This document shows positions 7,453 to 15,310 of a DNA stretch of 35,824 bases, one piece after another. The notes below the pieces were generated by a model. The model saw only the letters and a list, made by a program, of their open reading frames with translations. It did not search any database and was not told the DNA's origin. Source of the stretch: Tepidibacter thalassicus DSM 15285 (GTDB taxonomy: Bacteria > Bacillota > Clostridia > Peptostreptococcales > Peptostreptococcaceae); the NCBI RefSeq assembly GCF_900129915.1, contig NZ_FQXH01000020.1, positions 1 to 35,824 on the forward strand, written 5' to 3'. Position 1 is the stretch's first letter; each line of letters starts with the position of its first letter. Position numbers and translations under genes: made by a program.

Positions 7453-8952
7453 TTGGGTGATGGGAATACTTATATCAAAGAAAAAAAGAACGATAAAGTA
7501 TTTTATATATCGTTAATTATTGTATTTGCGATAGTTATTTGGGGATTGGTTTCTCTAGATGGATTTAGAAAAGCGTCAAATGGATTGTATGTATTTTTGC
7601 GTGATACTTTTGGGTGGATGTACCTTTTATCAATGTTTTTCTTTGTAGTATTTGTAATAGCATTAGCTTGCAGTAAATACGGAAAAATTAGGCTTGGAGC
7701 AGATGATTCACAGCCTGAATACAGTTATGTTTCGTGGTTTGCAATGTTATTTAGTGCAGGTATGGGTATAGGACTTGTTTTTTGGGGAGTTGCAGAACCT
7801 CTTAATCATTTTATAAATCCGCCTATGGGAATGGCTGAGGGGGGTACTTCTCAGGCAGCTAATCTTGCCATTAAAACTTCTTTTTTTCACTGGGGATTTC
7901 ATCCTTGGGCAAATTACAGTATTTTGGCATTGGCTCTTGCTTATTTTCAATTTAGGAAGAACACTTCAGGGCTTATTAGCAATATTTTTATTCCTATATT
8001 AGGCAAAAAAGGAGTAAATGGACCTATAGGAAAATGTATAGACATATTAGCAATATTTGCAACTGTTGCAGGTGTTGCAACTTCTCTTGGACTTGGGACA
8101 ATTCAAATAAATAGTGGTCTTAACTATCTTTTTGGCATTTCAATTAATACGGTTTCTAAAATTACTATTATAGTTATAGTTACATTTTTATTTATATTTA
8201 CAGCAGTTACAGGTCTTGACAAGGGGATTAAGTTCTTATCAAATCTCAATTTAGGTATAGCGTTTATGTTGATGGTTTTAGCGTTTTTTTTGGGACCTAC
8301 CGTAAAAATAATAAATTTTTTCATCAATGGAGTTGGACTTTATTTAGATAACTTTATAGTGGATAGTTTTAGAATTGAGGCCTTTGGGGATAATTCATGG
8401 TTAGGAACTTGGACATTGTTTTATTGGGCATGGTGGATTGCTTGGGCTCCGTTTGTTGGGACATTTATAGCCCGTATTTCAAAAGGTAGGACTATAAGAG
8501 AGTTTGTCATAGGAGTTCTTTTGGTTCCAACACTTGGAAGTTTTTTGTGGTTTGCTGTGTTTGGAACTTTAGGTATAAATCTTGGTGAAGAAATAGCTAA
8601 AGAAGCAATTAAAGTTACAGAAACTGCATTTTTTGTTGTAATGAATAAATACCCTTTGGGAATGACAATATCATTTATAGCAGTAATATTATTGTGTACA
8701 TTTTTTGTTACATCTGCAAATTCAGCGACATTTGTTCTTGGAATGATGTCCTCAAATGGAGACTTAAATCCAAGTACAAGAAAAAAAGTAATTTGGGGTA
8801 TTGTTCAATCTCTTATGGCTATTGTATTGCTTCTTGGAGGGGGACTAAAAACACTGCAAACAGCATCAATAGCTGCAGCTTTTCCATTTGCGATAATAAT
8901 GATTTTGGGGTGTTTTTCATTACTTAAAGAGCTTAAAAAAGAAAAAATTTAA
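7453..8952 (+). CDS. BCCT-family transporter (probable glycine betaine uptake)
   Basis: 499 residues with about 12 hydrophobic membrane spans. BCCT-family signatures are WFAMLFSAGMGIGLVFWGVAEP-type text around residues 96-117 and the aromatic box WTLFYWAWWIAWAPF (from about residue 320), followed by GTFIARISKGRTIREF. The family carries quaternary ammonium compounds (betaine, carnitine, choline) by Na+ or H+ symport. Placement directly after betaine reductase genes suggests it feeds betaine to GrdI/GrdH for catabolism rather than only osmoprotection; the substrate is inferred. The start is TTG at 7453 with GGGGGAG five bases upstream. trxB follows after 21 bases, probably in the same transcript. 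Confidence 0.9.
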   Translation: MGDGNTYIKEKKNDKVFYISLIIVFAIVIWGLVSLDGFRKASNGLYVFLRDTFGWMYLLSMFFFVVFVIALACSKYGKIRLGADDSQPEYSYVSWFAMLFSAGMGIGLVFWGVAEPLNHFINPPMGMAEGGTSQAANLAIKTSFFHWGFHPWANYSILALALAYFQFRKNTSGLISNIFIPILGKKGVNGPIGKCIDILAIFATVAGVATSLGLGTIQINSGLNYLFGISINTVSKITIIVIVTFLFIFTAVTGLDKGIKFLSNLNLGIAFMLMVLAFFLGPTVKIINFFINGVGLYLDNFIVDSFRIEAFGDNSWLGTWTLFYWAWWIAWAPFVGTFIARISKGRTIREFVIGVLLVPTLGSFLWFAVFGTLGINLGEEIAKEAIKVTETAFFVVMNKYPLGMTISFIAVILLCTFFVTSANSATFVLGMMSSNGDLNPSTRKKVIWGIVQSLMAIVLLLGGGLKTLQTASIAAAFPFAIIMILGCFSLLKELKKEKI

Positions 8953-8973
8953 CATAGAAAAGGGGTAGATAAT

Positions 8974-9924
8974 ATGGAATATGATTTAATAGTAATAGGA
9001 GCAGGTCCAGCAGGACTTTCAGCAGGGCTCTATGGAGCTAGAGCAAAAATGAACACTCTTATAATAGAAAAGGATAAGACAGGGGGACAAATAGTTACTA
9101 CAGATGAGGTAGCAAATTATCCAGGCTCAATTCAAAATGCTACTGGACCGAGTTTAATTGCTAGAATGGTTGAACAATGTGATGAATTTGGAGCAAAAAG
9201 AATAAAGGATAAAATTACAAAAATTGAATTAGATGAAAAAATAAAAATTTTAAAAGGAGAAAAGGGAGAATACAAGGCAAAAGCTGTAATTATAGCAACT
9301 GGAGCAAGTCCTAGAAAACTAAATGTTCCTGGAGAAAAAGAACTTACAGGAAAAGGAGTATCTTATTGTGCTACTTGTGATGGATCATTTTTTACAGATT
9401 TAGAAGTATTTGTAGTTGGCGGAGGAGATTCTGCATGTGAAGAAGCTATGTTTTTAACGAAATTTGCCAGAAAGGTAACTATACTATCGAGAAGTTCTCA
9501 ACTTACTGCAGCTAAGTCTATACAAGAAAAAGTATTAAATCATGAAAAAGTTGAAATAATGTGGAATGTAGAAATAAAAGAGTTAAAAGGTGATGGAATA
9601 TTAGAATCTATGGTTCTTCTAAACAATAAAACTGGTGAAATAACAGAATATTTTGCAGATGAAGATGATGGAACTTTTGGAGTATTTATATTCATAGGAT
9701 TTGCTCCTCAGACAAAATTATTTGAAGATAAACTAGAAATGAAACATGGATATATTGTTACAGATTCTAATATGAGAACAAATATACCTGGTGTATTTGC
9801 AGCAGGAGATTGCAGAGATAAAATTTTAAGACAAGTTGTTACTGCAGCTGGAGATGGGGCTATAGCTTCGGTAATGGCAGAAAAATACATAGAAAATGAA
9901 TTTAAAACAGCTGATAATGTATAG
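8974..9924 (+). CDS. trxB: Thioredoxin reductase
   Basis: 316 residues, normal length. FAD-binding GAGPAGLSAGLYGARA (9-24), active-site disulfide CATC (132-135), NAD(P)-binding GGGDSACEEA (149-158), and C-terminal FAD motif GVFAAGDCRD. TrxB transfers electrons from NAD(P)H to thioredoxin, which in amino-acid reductase systems regenerates GrdA. Its position behind grdIHA and the BCCT carrier matches that role. No thioredoxin gene is adjacent, so it must be elsewhere. ATG is preceded by AAAAGGGG. The transcript ends in the shared terminator before pncB. Confidence 0.95.
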   Translation: MEYDLIVIGAGPAGLSAGLYGARAKMNTLIIEKDKTGGQIVTTDEVANYPGSIQNATGPSLIARMVEQCDEFGAKRIKDKITKIELDEKIKILKGEKGEYKAKAVIIATGASPRKLNVPGEKELTGKGVSYCATCDGSFFTDLEVFVVGGGDSACEEAMFLTKFARKVTILSRSSQLTAAKSIQEKVLNHEKVEIMWNVEIKELKGDGILESMVLLNNKTGEITEYFADEDDGTFGVFIFIGFAPQTKLFEDKLEMKHGYIVTDSNMRTNIPGVFAAGDCRDKILRQVVTAAGDGAIASVMAEKYIENEFKTADNV

Positions 9925-9933
9925 TTGATATAG

Positions 9934-9972
9934 AAGGCTTGTAATAGTTAATATTTAACTGTTACAAGCCTT
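9934..9972. terminator. Bidirectional terminator between trxB and pncB
   Basis: AAGGCTTGTAA-T-AGTTA pairs with TAACT-G-TTACAAGCCTT (17 bp with one T-G pair) around a 5-base loop. It serves the two convergent genes. Confidence 0.85.
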
Positions 9973-9981
9973 ATTGTATAA

Positions 9982-11412
9982 TTATTTTTGTTTTTTTTCA
10001 TTTAGCATATTAGTTTTTAGTTCCCAAAGTTTTTTTGAGAGGTCGACTTTGTATTCTTCGGGAGAATCTATTCTTCTATATTGAGGCCATAAAGTATTGA
10101 GTTCATTTTTAGTGTATTCTCTAATATCCATTACACTTTTTCTTTCGTGTAAGCATTTGCCATTTAAGAATAAAGGTTTTAATAGTTCTTTAACATAGTA
10201 CTCTTTAAATGTTTTTTTCTTCCATGTATATATTGGATGGAATACAGTGAGATTTTTATTTGTATCTATAACTTCATCGTGTAGTAGTATTAAATCAGCT
10301 TCGGCTTTATTGTGTTTATTGTATATTCTTATTACTTTTTTATATCCTGGATTTGTTATTTTTTCAGGATCTTCTGATATTTTTATTTTAGGAACTAATT
10401 TTCCGTTTTCTTCAGATGCGCATAGTTTGTAAACACCGCCTAAAGCTGGACAATCGCTTGAAGTAATAAGTTTTGTTCCAACTCCCCAGCTATTTATTTT
10501 TGCACCTAAGCTTTTGAGATTTAATATTTTGTATTCATCTAAATCATTAGATGCAACAATGGATACATCTTCAAAACCAGCATTATCTAGCATTTTTCTA
10601 GCTTCTTTTGAAACGTATTCAAGATCACCTGAATCTATTCTAATTCCCAATGGTTTGTATCCTTTTTCTTTGAGTTCATTGAAAACTTTAATAGCATTTG
10701 GAACACCACTGTTTAAAACATCATATGTGTCGACTAATAAAAGAGCTTTATTTGGATATACATTAGCGTATGCTCTAAAACTTTCTATTTCAGAATCAAA
10801 TTTTTGAACCCAACTGTGAGCGTGAGTTCCAACTATAGGTATATTAAACATTTTACCTGCAAGCACATTTGCAGTTCCGCTGCATCCTCCTATAATAGCA
10901 GCTCTAGCTCCGTAAATTCCAGCATCAGGTCCTTGAGCTCGTCTTAATCCAAATTCAAGAACAGGATTTCCTTGTGCTGCAAAACACACACGAGAAGCTT
11001 TAGTTGCAATTAAAGATTGAAAATTTATTATATTTAAAAGTGTAGTTTCTATAAGTTGTGCTTGATAAAGAGGAGCTTTAACTCTTATTATAGGTTCATT
11101 TGGAAACATTACAGATCCTTCTTCTACAGAATATATATCTCCTGTAAATTTAAAATCTCTTAAGAAATCTAAAAAATTTTTTGAAAACAAGTTAAGGCTT
11201 TCGAGGTATTTTATATCTTCATCTTTAAATTTTAAGTTATTTATATAATCTACCAGTTGTTCTATTCCACATACAATAGTATATCCGCCATTACAAGGAT
11301 TTTTTCTAAAAAACATATCAAATACAACAATATCTTCGTGGATATTTTCTTGAAAATAACCGTTCATCATGGTCAATTGATATAAATCAGTAAGTAAAGT
11401 TAAATTTCTCAT
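9982..11412 (-). CDS. pncB: Nicotinate phosphoribosyltransferase
   Basis: 476 residues, the usual length. It converts nicotinate plus PRPP (with ATP) to nicotinate mononucleotide in NAD salvage. Family motifs visible: LTDLYQLTMMNGYF at the N-terminus, FGLRRAQGPDAG, the GTHAHSWVQ segment with the catalytic His, LLVDTYDVL, and RIDSGDL for phosphoribosyl binding. Cytosolic, no signal peptide. The ATG is preceded by AAAGGATG. It is monocistronic, convergent with trxB and divergent from the HAD phosphatase gene. Confidence 0.94.
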   Translation of the reverse strand: MRNLTLLTDLYQLTMMNGYFQENIHEDIVVFDMFFRKNPCNGGYTIVCGIEQLVDYINNLKFKDEDIKYLESLNLFSKNFLDFLRDFKFTGDIYSVEEGSVMFPNEPIIRVKAPLYQAQLIETTLLNIINFQSLIATKASRVCFAAQGNPVLEFGLRRAQGPDAGIYGARAAIIGGCSGTANVLAGKMFNIPIVGTHAHSWVQKFDSEIESFRAYANVYPNKALLLVDTYDVLNSGVPNAIKVFNELKEKGYKPLGIRIDSGDLEYVSKEARKMLDNAGFEDVSIVASNDLDEYKILNLKSLGAKINSWGVGTKLITSSDCPALGGVYKLCASEENGKLVPKIKISEDPEKITNPGYKKVIRIYNKHNKAEADLILLHDEVIDTNKNLTVFHPIYTWKKKTFKEYYVKELLKPLFLNGKCLHERKSVMDIREYTKNELNTLWPQYRRIDSPEEYKVDLSKKLWELKTNMLNEKKQK

Positions 11413-11594
11413 AGTTTACCATCCTTTTCTCTGTATTTCCTTTTTAAATTGTATCAGTATTTTGAACACTTAACAATAATATTATAAATATTAAAAATTT
11501 AACAATGTTTTTAAAATTATTTTAATTAAATCTATTTTTTGATATAATTAATGCAAAAATGTAAAGCAACTAAAAAAACTAGGGGGTGAAATTT

Positions 11595-11644
11595 GTTGAC
11601 TTATAAAGAAGCTTTGCAATAGGTTTTATTAGATTTAAGTCAAC
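11595..11644 (+). promoter_or_regulatory. Leader with 8-codon mini-ORF and 9-bp inverted repeat before the HAD gene
   Basis: GTTGACTTA (11595-11603) pairs perfectly with TAAGTCAAC (11636-11644), which ends exactly where the ribosome site GGAG of the HAD gene begins (11645). Inside it a TTG codon (11596) with GGGGGTG seven bases upstream could start an 8-residue peptide MTYKEALQ ending at TAG 11622. A TATAAT (11543-11548) upstream is a plausible -10, with no good -35. It may be a translational leader or a decayed gene start. Confidence 0.4.
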
Positions 11645-11653
11645 GGAGAAATC

Positions 11654-12292
11654 GTGGAATACATTATAATATGTGATTTTGATGGAACTATAACATTAAA
11701 TGATACTGTCAACGCCATGGCAGATGAGTTTTCAGTAGGGGATTGGAGAAAACTTGACGAAATGTGGATTTGTGGAAAATGCAGTGGATCAGAAGTAAGT
11801 CAAAAAATACTTGAAATGATAGATACAGATGAACATAAATTAAGAGAATTTATAAAAAATATAAAAATAGACCCTTATTTTAAAGAATTTATGGAGTATA
11901 TAAAAGAGAAAGTGATAGAATTCTATATAGTAAGTGATGGATTTGATTTTAATATAGAAACCATACTGGAAGAAAATGAAATAATAGGGGTTATTTGCTT
12001 TTCGAATATGCTTCAATTTGAAGGAAAAAAATTGATGGGATTTTATCCAAATGTAAATGAAGATTGTAAAAAATGTGGTAACTGTAAACGCAATATAATA
12101 ACTAATGTAAATATAGAAAATAAAAAGATTATATATATAGGAGATGGATATTCAGATAGATGTGCAGCAAAACTTGGGGATTATATATTTGCAAAAGGAG
12201 AACTAGCAAATCACTTAAAAGAAGAAAATATAGATTTTATAGAGTTTAATAACTTTAAAGATATACTTTTAAAAATAAAAGAAATTATATAA
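11654..12292 (+). CDS. HAD-IB family phosphatase (MtnX-like / phosphoserine-phosphatase-like)
   Basis: 212 residues. HAD motif I is DFDGT (8-12, nucleophile Asp8 and acid/base Asp10), motif II is the Ser of SDG (94-96), and the metal-binding motif IV is GDGYSD (163-168). The cap insert after motif I resembles MtnX-like HAD-IB phosphatases; MtnX itself acts in methionine salvage, but no other salvage genes are present, so the substrate is open. Three cysteines in CKKCGNC (138-144) suggest a bound metal or a disulfide. The GTG start at 11654 has GGAG five bases upstream. It ends just before the hairpin that covers the spmA ribosome site. Confidence 0.82.
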   Translation: MEYIIICDFDGTITLNDTVNAMADEFSVGDWRKLDEMWICGKCSGSEVSQKILEMIDTDEHKLREFIKNIKIDPYFKEFMEYIKEKVIEFYIVSDGFDFNIETILEENEIIGVICFSNMLQFEGKKLMGFYPNVNEDCKKCGNCKRNIITNVNIENKKIIYIGDGYSDRCAAKLGDYIFAKGELANHLKEENIDFIEFNNFKDILLKIKEII

Positions 12293-12300
12293 TATTAGAT

Positions 12301-12336
12301 AAACCCTTCTCATAAAATTAATGAGGAGGGTTTTTT
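12301..12336 (+). terminator. Terminator-like hairpin containing the spmA ribosome site
   Basis: AAACCCTTCTCAT (12301-12313) pairs with ATGAGGAGGGTTT (12321-12333) with one T-G pair, followed by a T-run up to 12336. The spmA ATG begins at 12337. The 3' arm carries GAGGAGGG, the only ribosome site for spmA, so the same structure could end the HAD transcript and mask spmA translation in readthrough RNA. Confidence 0.75.
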
Positions 12337-12909
12337 ATGAATAAAATATGGTTTTATATGCTATCTATTGGAATAATAAATAGTATATTTATGGGAAGAC
12401 TTGATGAATTAAATAAAGTGATAATGACTGAAACATCAAAAGGAGTAGAATTTGTAATAAGTCTTATAGGAATAATGACACTTTGGATGGGAATTATGAA
12501 CATAGCAAAAGAATCAGGACTTGTCGATAGAATAGGGAAATATTTATATGGAGTTATGAAAATAATATTTCCTTCTATTCCTAAAAATAGCAAAGCACTT
12601 TCTTATATTTTAATGAATATGTCTCTTAATATATTAGGAGCTTCTAATGGAGCTACGGCATTTGGACTTAAAGCCATGGAAGAACTTCAAAAAATCAATA
12701 AACAAAAAAATACTGCAACAAATGATATGATTATGTTTTTAGTTATAAATATGTCCTCAGTTCAATTAGTGCCATTTACAGTACTTAAGATAAGAATGGA
12801 TGAAGGAGCTACAAATCCAAATGAAATAATAATTACAACTCTATTTGCAACAGCTATATCTACTATAATAGGTGTAATTTCTTGTAAGTTATTAGAAAGG
12901 AGATTTTGA
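12337..12909 (+). CDS. spmA: Spore maturation protein A
   Basis: 190 residues, mainly hydrophobic with several membrane spans. The segment NMSLNILGASNGATAFGLKAM, next to NKQKNTATNDMIMFLVINMS, is typical of SpmA and of the nucleoside-recognition (Gate) domain. In Bacillus, SpmA and SpmB act in the mother-cell/forespore envelope and are needed for spore core dehydration. The ribosome site is inside the preceding hairpin. spmB starts one base after the stop codon, so the pair is translationally coupled. Confidence 0.93.
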   Translation: MNKIWFYMLSIGIINSIFMGRLDELNKVIMTETSKGVEFVISLIGIMTLWMGIMNIAKESGLVDRIGKYLYGVMKIIFPSIPKNSKALSYILMNMSLNILGASNGATAFGLKAMEELQKINKQKNTATNDMIMFLVINMSSVQLVPFTVLKIRMDEGATNPNEIIITTLFATAISTIIGVISCKLLERRF

Positions 12910-12910
12910 T

Positions 12911-13432
12911 TTGGATATATTTTCTAATATACTGATACCAATTATTATATTGACAATAATTACATATGGAAAATTAAAAGGAATAGATATATACGAAAGC
13001 TTTATAAGAGGAGCATTTGATGGAATAAAAACTACTTATAAAATAGCACCGTACATATTTGGAATATTTTTAGCAATTGGAATATTTAAAGTTGGTTATG
13101 GCATAGAGATATTAGAAGGACTTTTTTACCCTGTACTTAAAATATTTAGTATACCCAAAGAATTATTATCCCTAATAATAATTAAACCACTATCTGGAAG
13201 TGGAACGCTTGCTATATATAAAGATATAATATCGAGAGTAGGAATAGACAGTATAAAAGAGAAGATGGGAGCAACAATAGTAGGTTCTTCGGAGACCATA
13301 TTTTATACAATGGCAATTTATTATGGAAATTTAAAAATAAAAAATATAAGATATACACTAGTATGTGCATTAATTAGTCATATGGCAGGAGTGATTGCAT
13401 CTGTATTTATATGCAATATTATATTTAATTAA
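12911..13432 (+). CDS. spmB: Spore maturation protein B
   Basis: 173 residues, membrane protein. Gate-domain features include GAFDGIKTTYKIAPYIFGIF, KPLSGSGTLAIYKD and GSSETIFYTMAIYYG, all conserved in SpmB. It works with SpmA in spore maturation. The start is TTG at 12911, with GGAGA in the end of spmA as ribosome site and one base between the genes. Confidence 0.93.
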   Translation: MDIFSNILIPIIILTIITYGKLKGIDIYESFIRGAFDGIKTTYKIAPYIFGIFLAIGIFKVGYGIEILEGLFYPVLKIFSIPKELLSLIIIKPLSGSGTLAIYKDIISRVGIDSIKEKMGATIVGSSETIFYTMAIYYGNLKIKNIRYTLVCALISHMAGVIASVFICNIIFN

Positions 13433-13527
13433 ATATATTCCACTCATTTCCTAGAATTAAAATTAAACTTTTTCACAAAATAAAAATGAAAACTGAATAA
13501 TGAAAAATAAAAAAAGGGGTAATTAAA

Positions 13528-13677
13528 ATGGGTAAAAAGAAAAATGCAAAAAATAAAGCTAAAAAAATAGCACAAAAAATGGGATTTGAATTTGGTAGTG
13601 AATTTGAAGGAAAAAATAATTTAGAAGAAAGACAAAGTAACAGACAAAAACGCAATAGAAGTAAAAATGAAAGATAA
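13528..13677 (+). CDS. Small basic protein, possible gamma-type SASP-like spore protein
   Basis: 49 residues, about one third Lys/Arg. Begins MGKKKNAKNKAKKIAQKM and ends NRQKRNRSKNER. The middle, FGSEFEGKNNLEERQSNRQ, resembles the FGTEFASETNAQQVRKQNQ repeat of gamma-type small acid-soluble spore proteins (SspE) in the F-G-[ST]-E-F core and the spacing of Asn, Arg and Gln. Unlike SspE it has one repeat unit and a Lys-rich head. AAAGGGG lies about nine bases before the ATG. It lies 95 bases after spmB and has its own strong terminator, consistent with a spore-related role. The family call is tentative; the ORF itself is well supported. Confidence 0.7.
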   Translation: MGKKKNAKNKAKKIAQKMGFEFGSEFEGKNNLEERQSNRQKRNRSKNER

Positions 13678-13715
13678 CAAAACAAGATAGGACTAAAGTC
13701 CTATCTTGTTTTGTT
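13676..13715 (+). terminator. Strong terminator after the small basic protein
   Basis: Perfect 18-bp stem (13676-13693 with 13698-13715) with a TAAA loop. It overlaps the last two bases of the stop codon. The A-rich left arm could also terminate minus-strand transcripts. Confidence 0.9.
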
Positions 13716-13789
13716 TGATTATAATAATATGAGAAGTGATATTGCTAAAATACATAATAAATATTAAAAAATTTAATAAAAAACATTTT

Positions 13790-13961
13790 CCAAGACCGAT
13801 CTTAACAAAATATGTTAAATAAGGTATTATAAAAACTACAACTTTATCTAATGGTAGATATGATTATGATAAGGATAGTGTTTATAGGTTATTCAATAAG
13901 AATGTATAATAAAAGAAAAGGTAAAAGAATAAAGGCAATATTAGAAGAGAGAGAAAGTTAA
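13790..13961 (+). pseudogene. IS607-family serine recombinase tnpA, internally deleted remnant
   Basis: Two pieces of an IS607-type TnpA survive. Frame 1 (13790-13909) reads RPILTKYVK*GIIKTTT then LSNGRYDYDKDSVYRLFNK, the MerR-like helix-turn-helix head of these recombinases, with a stop at 13820-13822. Overlapping it in another frame, 13902-13961 reads MYNKRKGKRIKAILEERES and a stop, the basic C-terminal tail of the same family. The whole catalytic serine-recombinase domain between them is missing. The downstream tnpB is 39 bases away, the usual IS607 gene order. The family call is from recognised sequence patterns. Confidence 0.75.
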
Positions 13962-14000
13962 CGGCTTTATAAAAGAAAGAAAAAAAAGCAAGGTGAGAAA

Positions 14001-15212
14001 ATGATAGTGCGAAGGGTAGAAAAGCATATTATTAGACAAAACAATAAGTATTATGATATGTTAGATAATTTTTGCTTTATGTCTAAGAATTTATATAATT
14101 TTGCAAATTATCAAATTAGACAACAATTTTGTAAAAATGGAGAATTTATAAATTATACTAAATTAGATAAACTATTAAAACAAGATGGAATGGATTATGA
14201 TTATAGAAATATGCCAGTTGCACAGTCAGCTCAACAATGTTTAAGACTACTAGAAAAGAATTGGAAATCATTTTTTGAATCTATTAAAAAATGGAATAAA
14301 AATAAAGATAAGTATACTGGTAGACCTAAACTTCCAAAATATTTAAAGAAAAATGGAAGAAACATTCTTATATTAACTAACAACAATTGTAAAATAAAAG
14401 ATGGTGTGATTAAATTTCCTAAGAGTTTCAACGGTTTTACCTTAAAAACTAAACTTAACAAATTGCAACAAGTAAGAATTTTACCTAGAAATAAACATTT
14501 TATAATAGAAGTGGTATATAGAATTGACATAAAAGAACCAAAAGTTGATAATAGAAGATATATAGGTATTGATATTGGAATAGATAATCTAGCAACCATT
14601 TGTAACAATGTAGGTGCTAAACCTATTATTGTCGATGGTAAGAGTCTAAAATCAATAAATCAATACTATAATAAAAAACTATCTCATTTTAAGAAAGTTG
14701 CAAAAAGAATGAATGGGATAGATTTAACTAATAGAATGAATAAACTAACTATTAAAAGAAATAACAAGGTCATAGACTATCTCCATAAAGCTAGTAAAAT
14801 GGTGATTGATTATACTTTAAGTTTAAATTGTAACACTATTGTAATTGGTACTAATAAAGATTGGAAAAGAGAAAGTAAATTAAGTAAAAAAGTTAATCAG
14901 TCATTTGTAGGTATACCACATCAAAGATTTATAGAAATGATACAATATAAAGCTGAAAATGTTGGAATAAATGTTATTCTAACAGAAGAAAGTTATACAA
15001 GTGGTACTAGCTTTTTAGACAATGAATTACCTATAAAAGAAAATTACAATAAAAAAAGAAGGATTAAGAGAGGTTTGTTTAAATCAAATAAAGGGATATT
15101 AATTAATGCAGACTTAAATGGAGCTTATCAAATAGTAAAAAAAGTATTCCCCAAAGCATTTGCAGAGGGGATAGAGGGTGTAGGGTTACACCCGGTCAGA
15201 GTAGATGTTTAA
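14001..15212 (+). CDS. tnpB: TnpB RNA-guided nuclease of an IS607/IS605-type element
   Basis: 403 residues, full length. The N-terminal helix-rich part has NLYNFANYQIRQ (30-41); RuvC-I is GIDIGIDNLAT (189-199, Asp191); RuvC-III is NADLNGAYQI (369-378, Asp371). At the usual RuvC-II Glu site the text is IVIGTNKDWK (Gly283), while TEESYTS (328-334) offers Glu329/330, as in TnpB/Fanzor groups with a relocated glutamate. The CxxC zinc-finger pairs normally found before RuvC-III are absent; instead there is FLDNELP and RRIKRGLFKS. TnpB proteins use an RNA made from the element's 3' end to cut DNA and favour element retention. It appears intact although its recombinase partner is destroyed. ATG follows AAGGTGAG. 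Confidence 0.9.
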   Translation: MIVRRVEKHIIRQNNKYYDMLDNFCFMSKNLYNFANYQIRQQFCKNGEFINYTKLDKLLKQDGMDYDYRNMPVAQSAQQCLRLLEKNWKSFFESIKKWNKNKDKYTGRPKLPKYLKKNGRNILILTNNNCKIKDGVIKFPKSFNGFTLKTKLNKLQQVRILPRNKHFIIEVVYRIDIKEPKVDNRRYIGIDIGIDNLATICNNVGAKPIIVDGKSLKSINQYYNKKLSHFKKVAKRMNGIDLTNRMNKLTIKRNNKVIDYLHKASKMVIDYTLSLNCNTIVIGTNKDWKRESKLSKKVNQSFVGIPHQRFIEMIQYKAENVGINVILTEESYTSGTSFLDNELPIKENYNKKRRIKRGLFKSNKGILINADLNGAYQIVKKVFPKAFAEGIEGVGLHPVRVDV

Positions 15213-15215
15213 CAT
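15100..15215 (+). ncRNA. Predicted omega-RNA / right-end region of the tnpB element
   Basis: In TnpB elements the guide RNA scaffold overlaps the 3' end of tnpB. Here a GC-rich hairpin GGGTGTA-GGGT-TACACCC (15176-15193) is the only strong structure in an otherwise AT-rich gene, and it encodes the GVGLHPV ending common in such proteins. The element's right boundary, and so the guide start, probably lies just after the stop codon. The limits given are estimates. Confidence 0.4.
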
Positions 15216-15227
15216 TGACTGATAAAT

Positions 15228-15273
15228 AGTTTTATTAAAATTTTTAATGTAATTTATAAATTTTAATAAAACT
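15228..15273. terminator. 16-bp perfect AT-rich inverted repeat between tnpB and the HD-GYP gene
   Basis: 15228-15243 pairs perfectly with 15258-15273 around a 14-base loop. There is no T-run after it, so terminator function is uncertain. It may be an element-end structure or a weak terminator. Confidence 0.45.
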
Positions 15274-15310
15274 AATAACCTAGTGAGATTTATAAAATGG
15301 GGGGGAGCGT

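Noticed and set aside
11620..11622. TAG in the leader before the HAD gene read as pyrrolysine, giving a longer protein
   Set aside because: The frame after TAG does not join the phosphatase frame and shows no family similarity; no pyrrolysine machinery is visible.
14231..14608. 125-codon minus-strand ORF inside tnpB
   Set aside because: Antisense shadow of a well-supported gene, with no ribosome site or recognisable motif.
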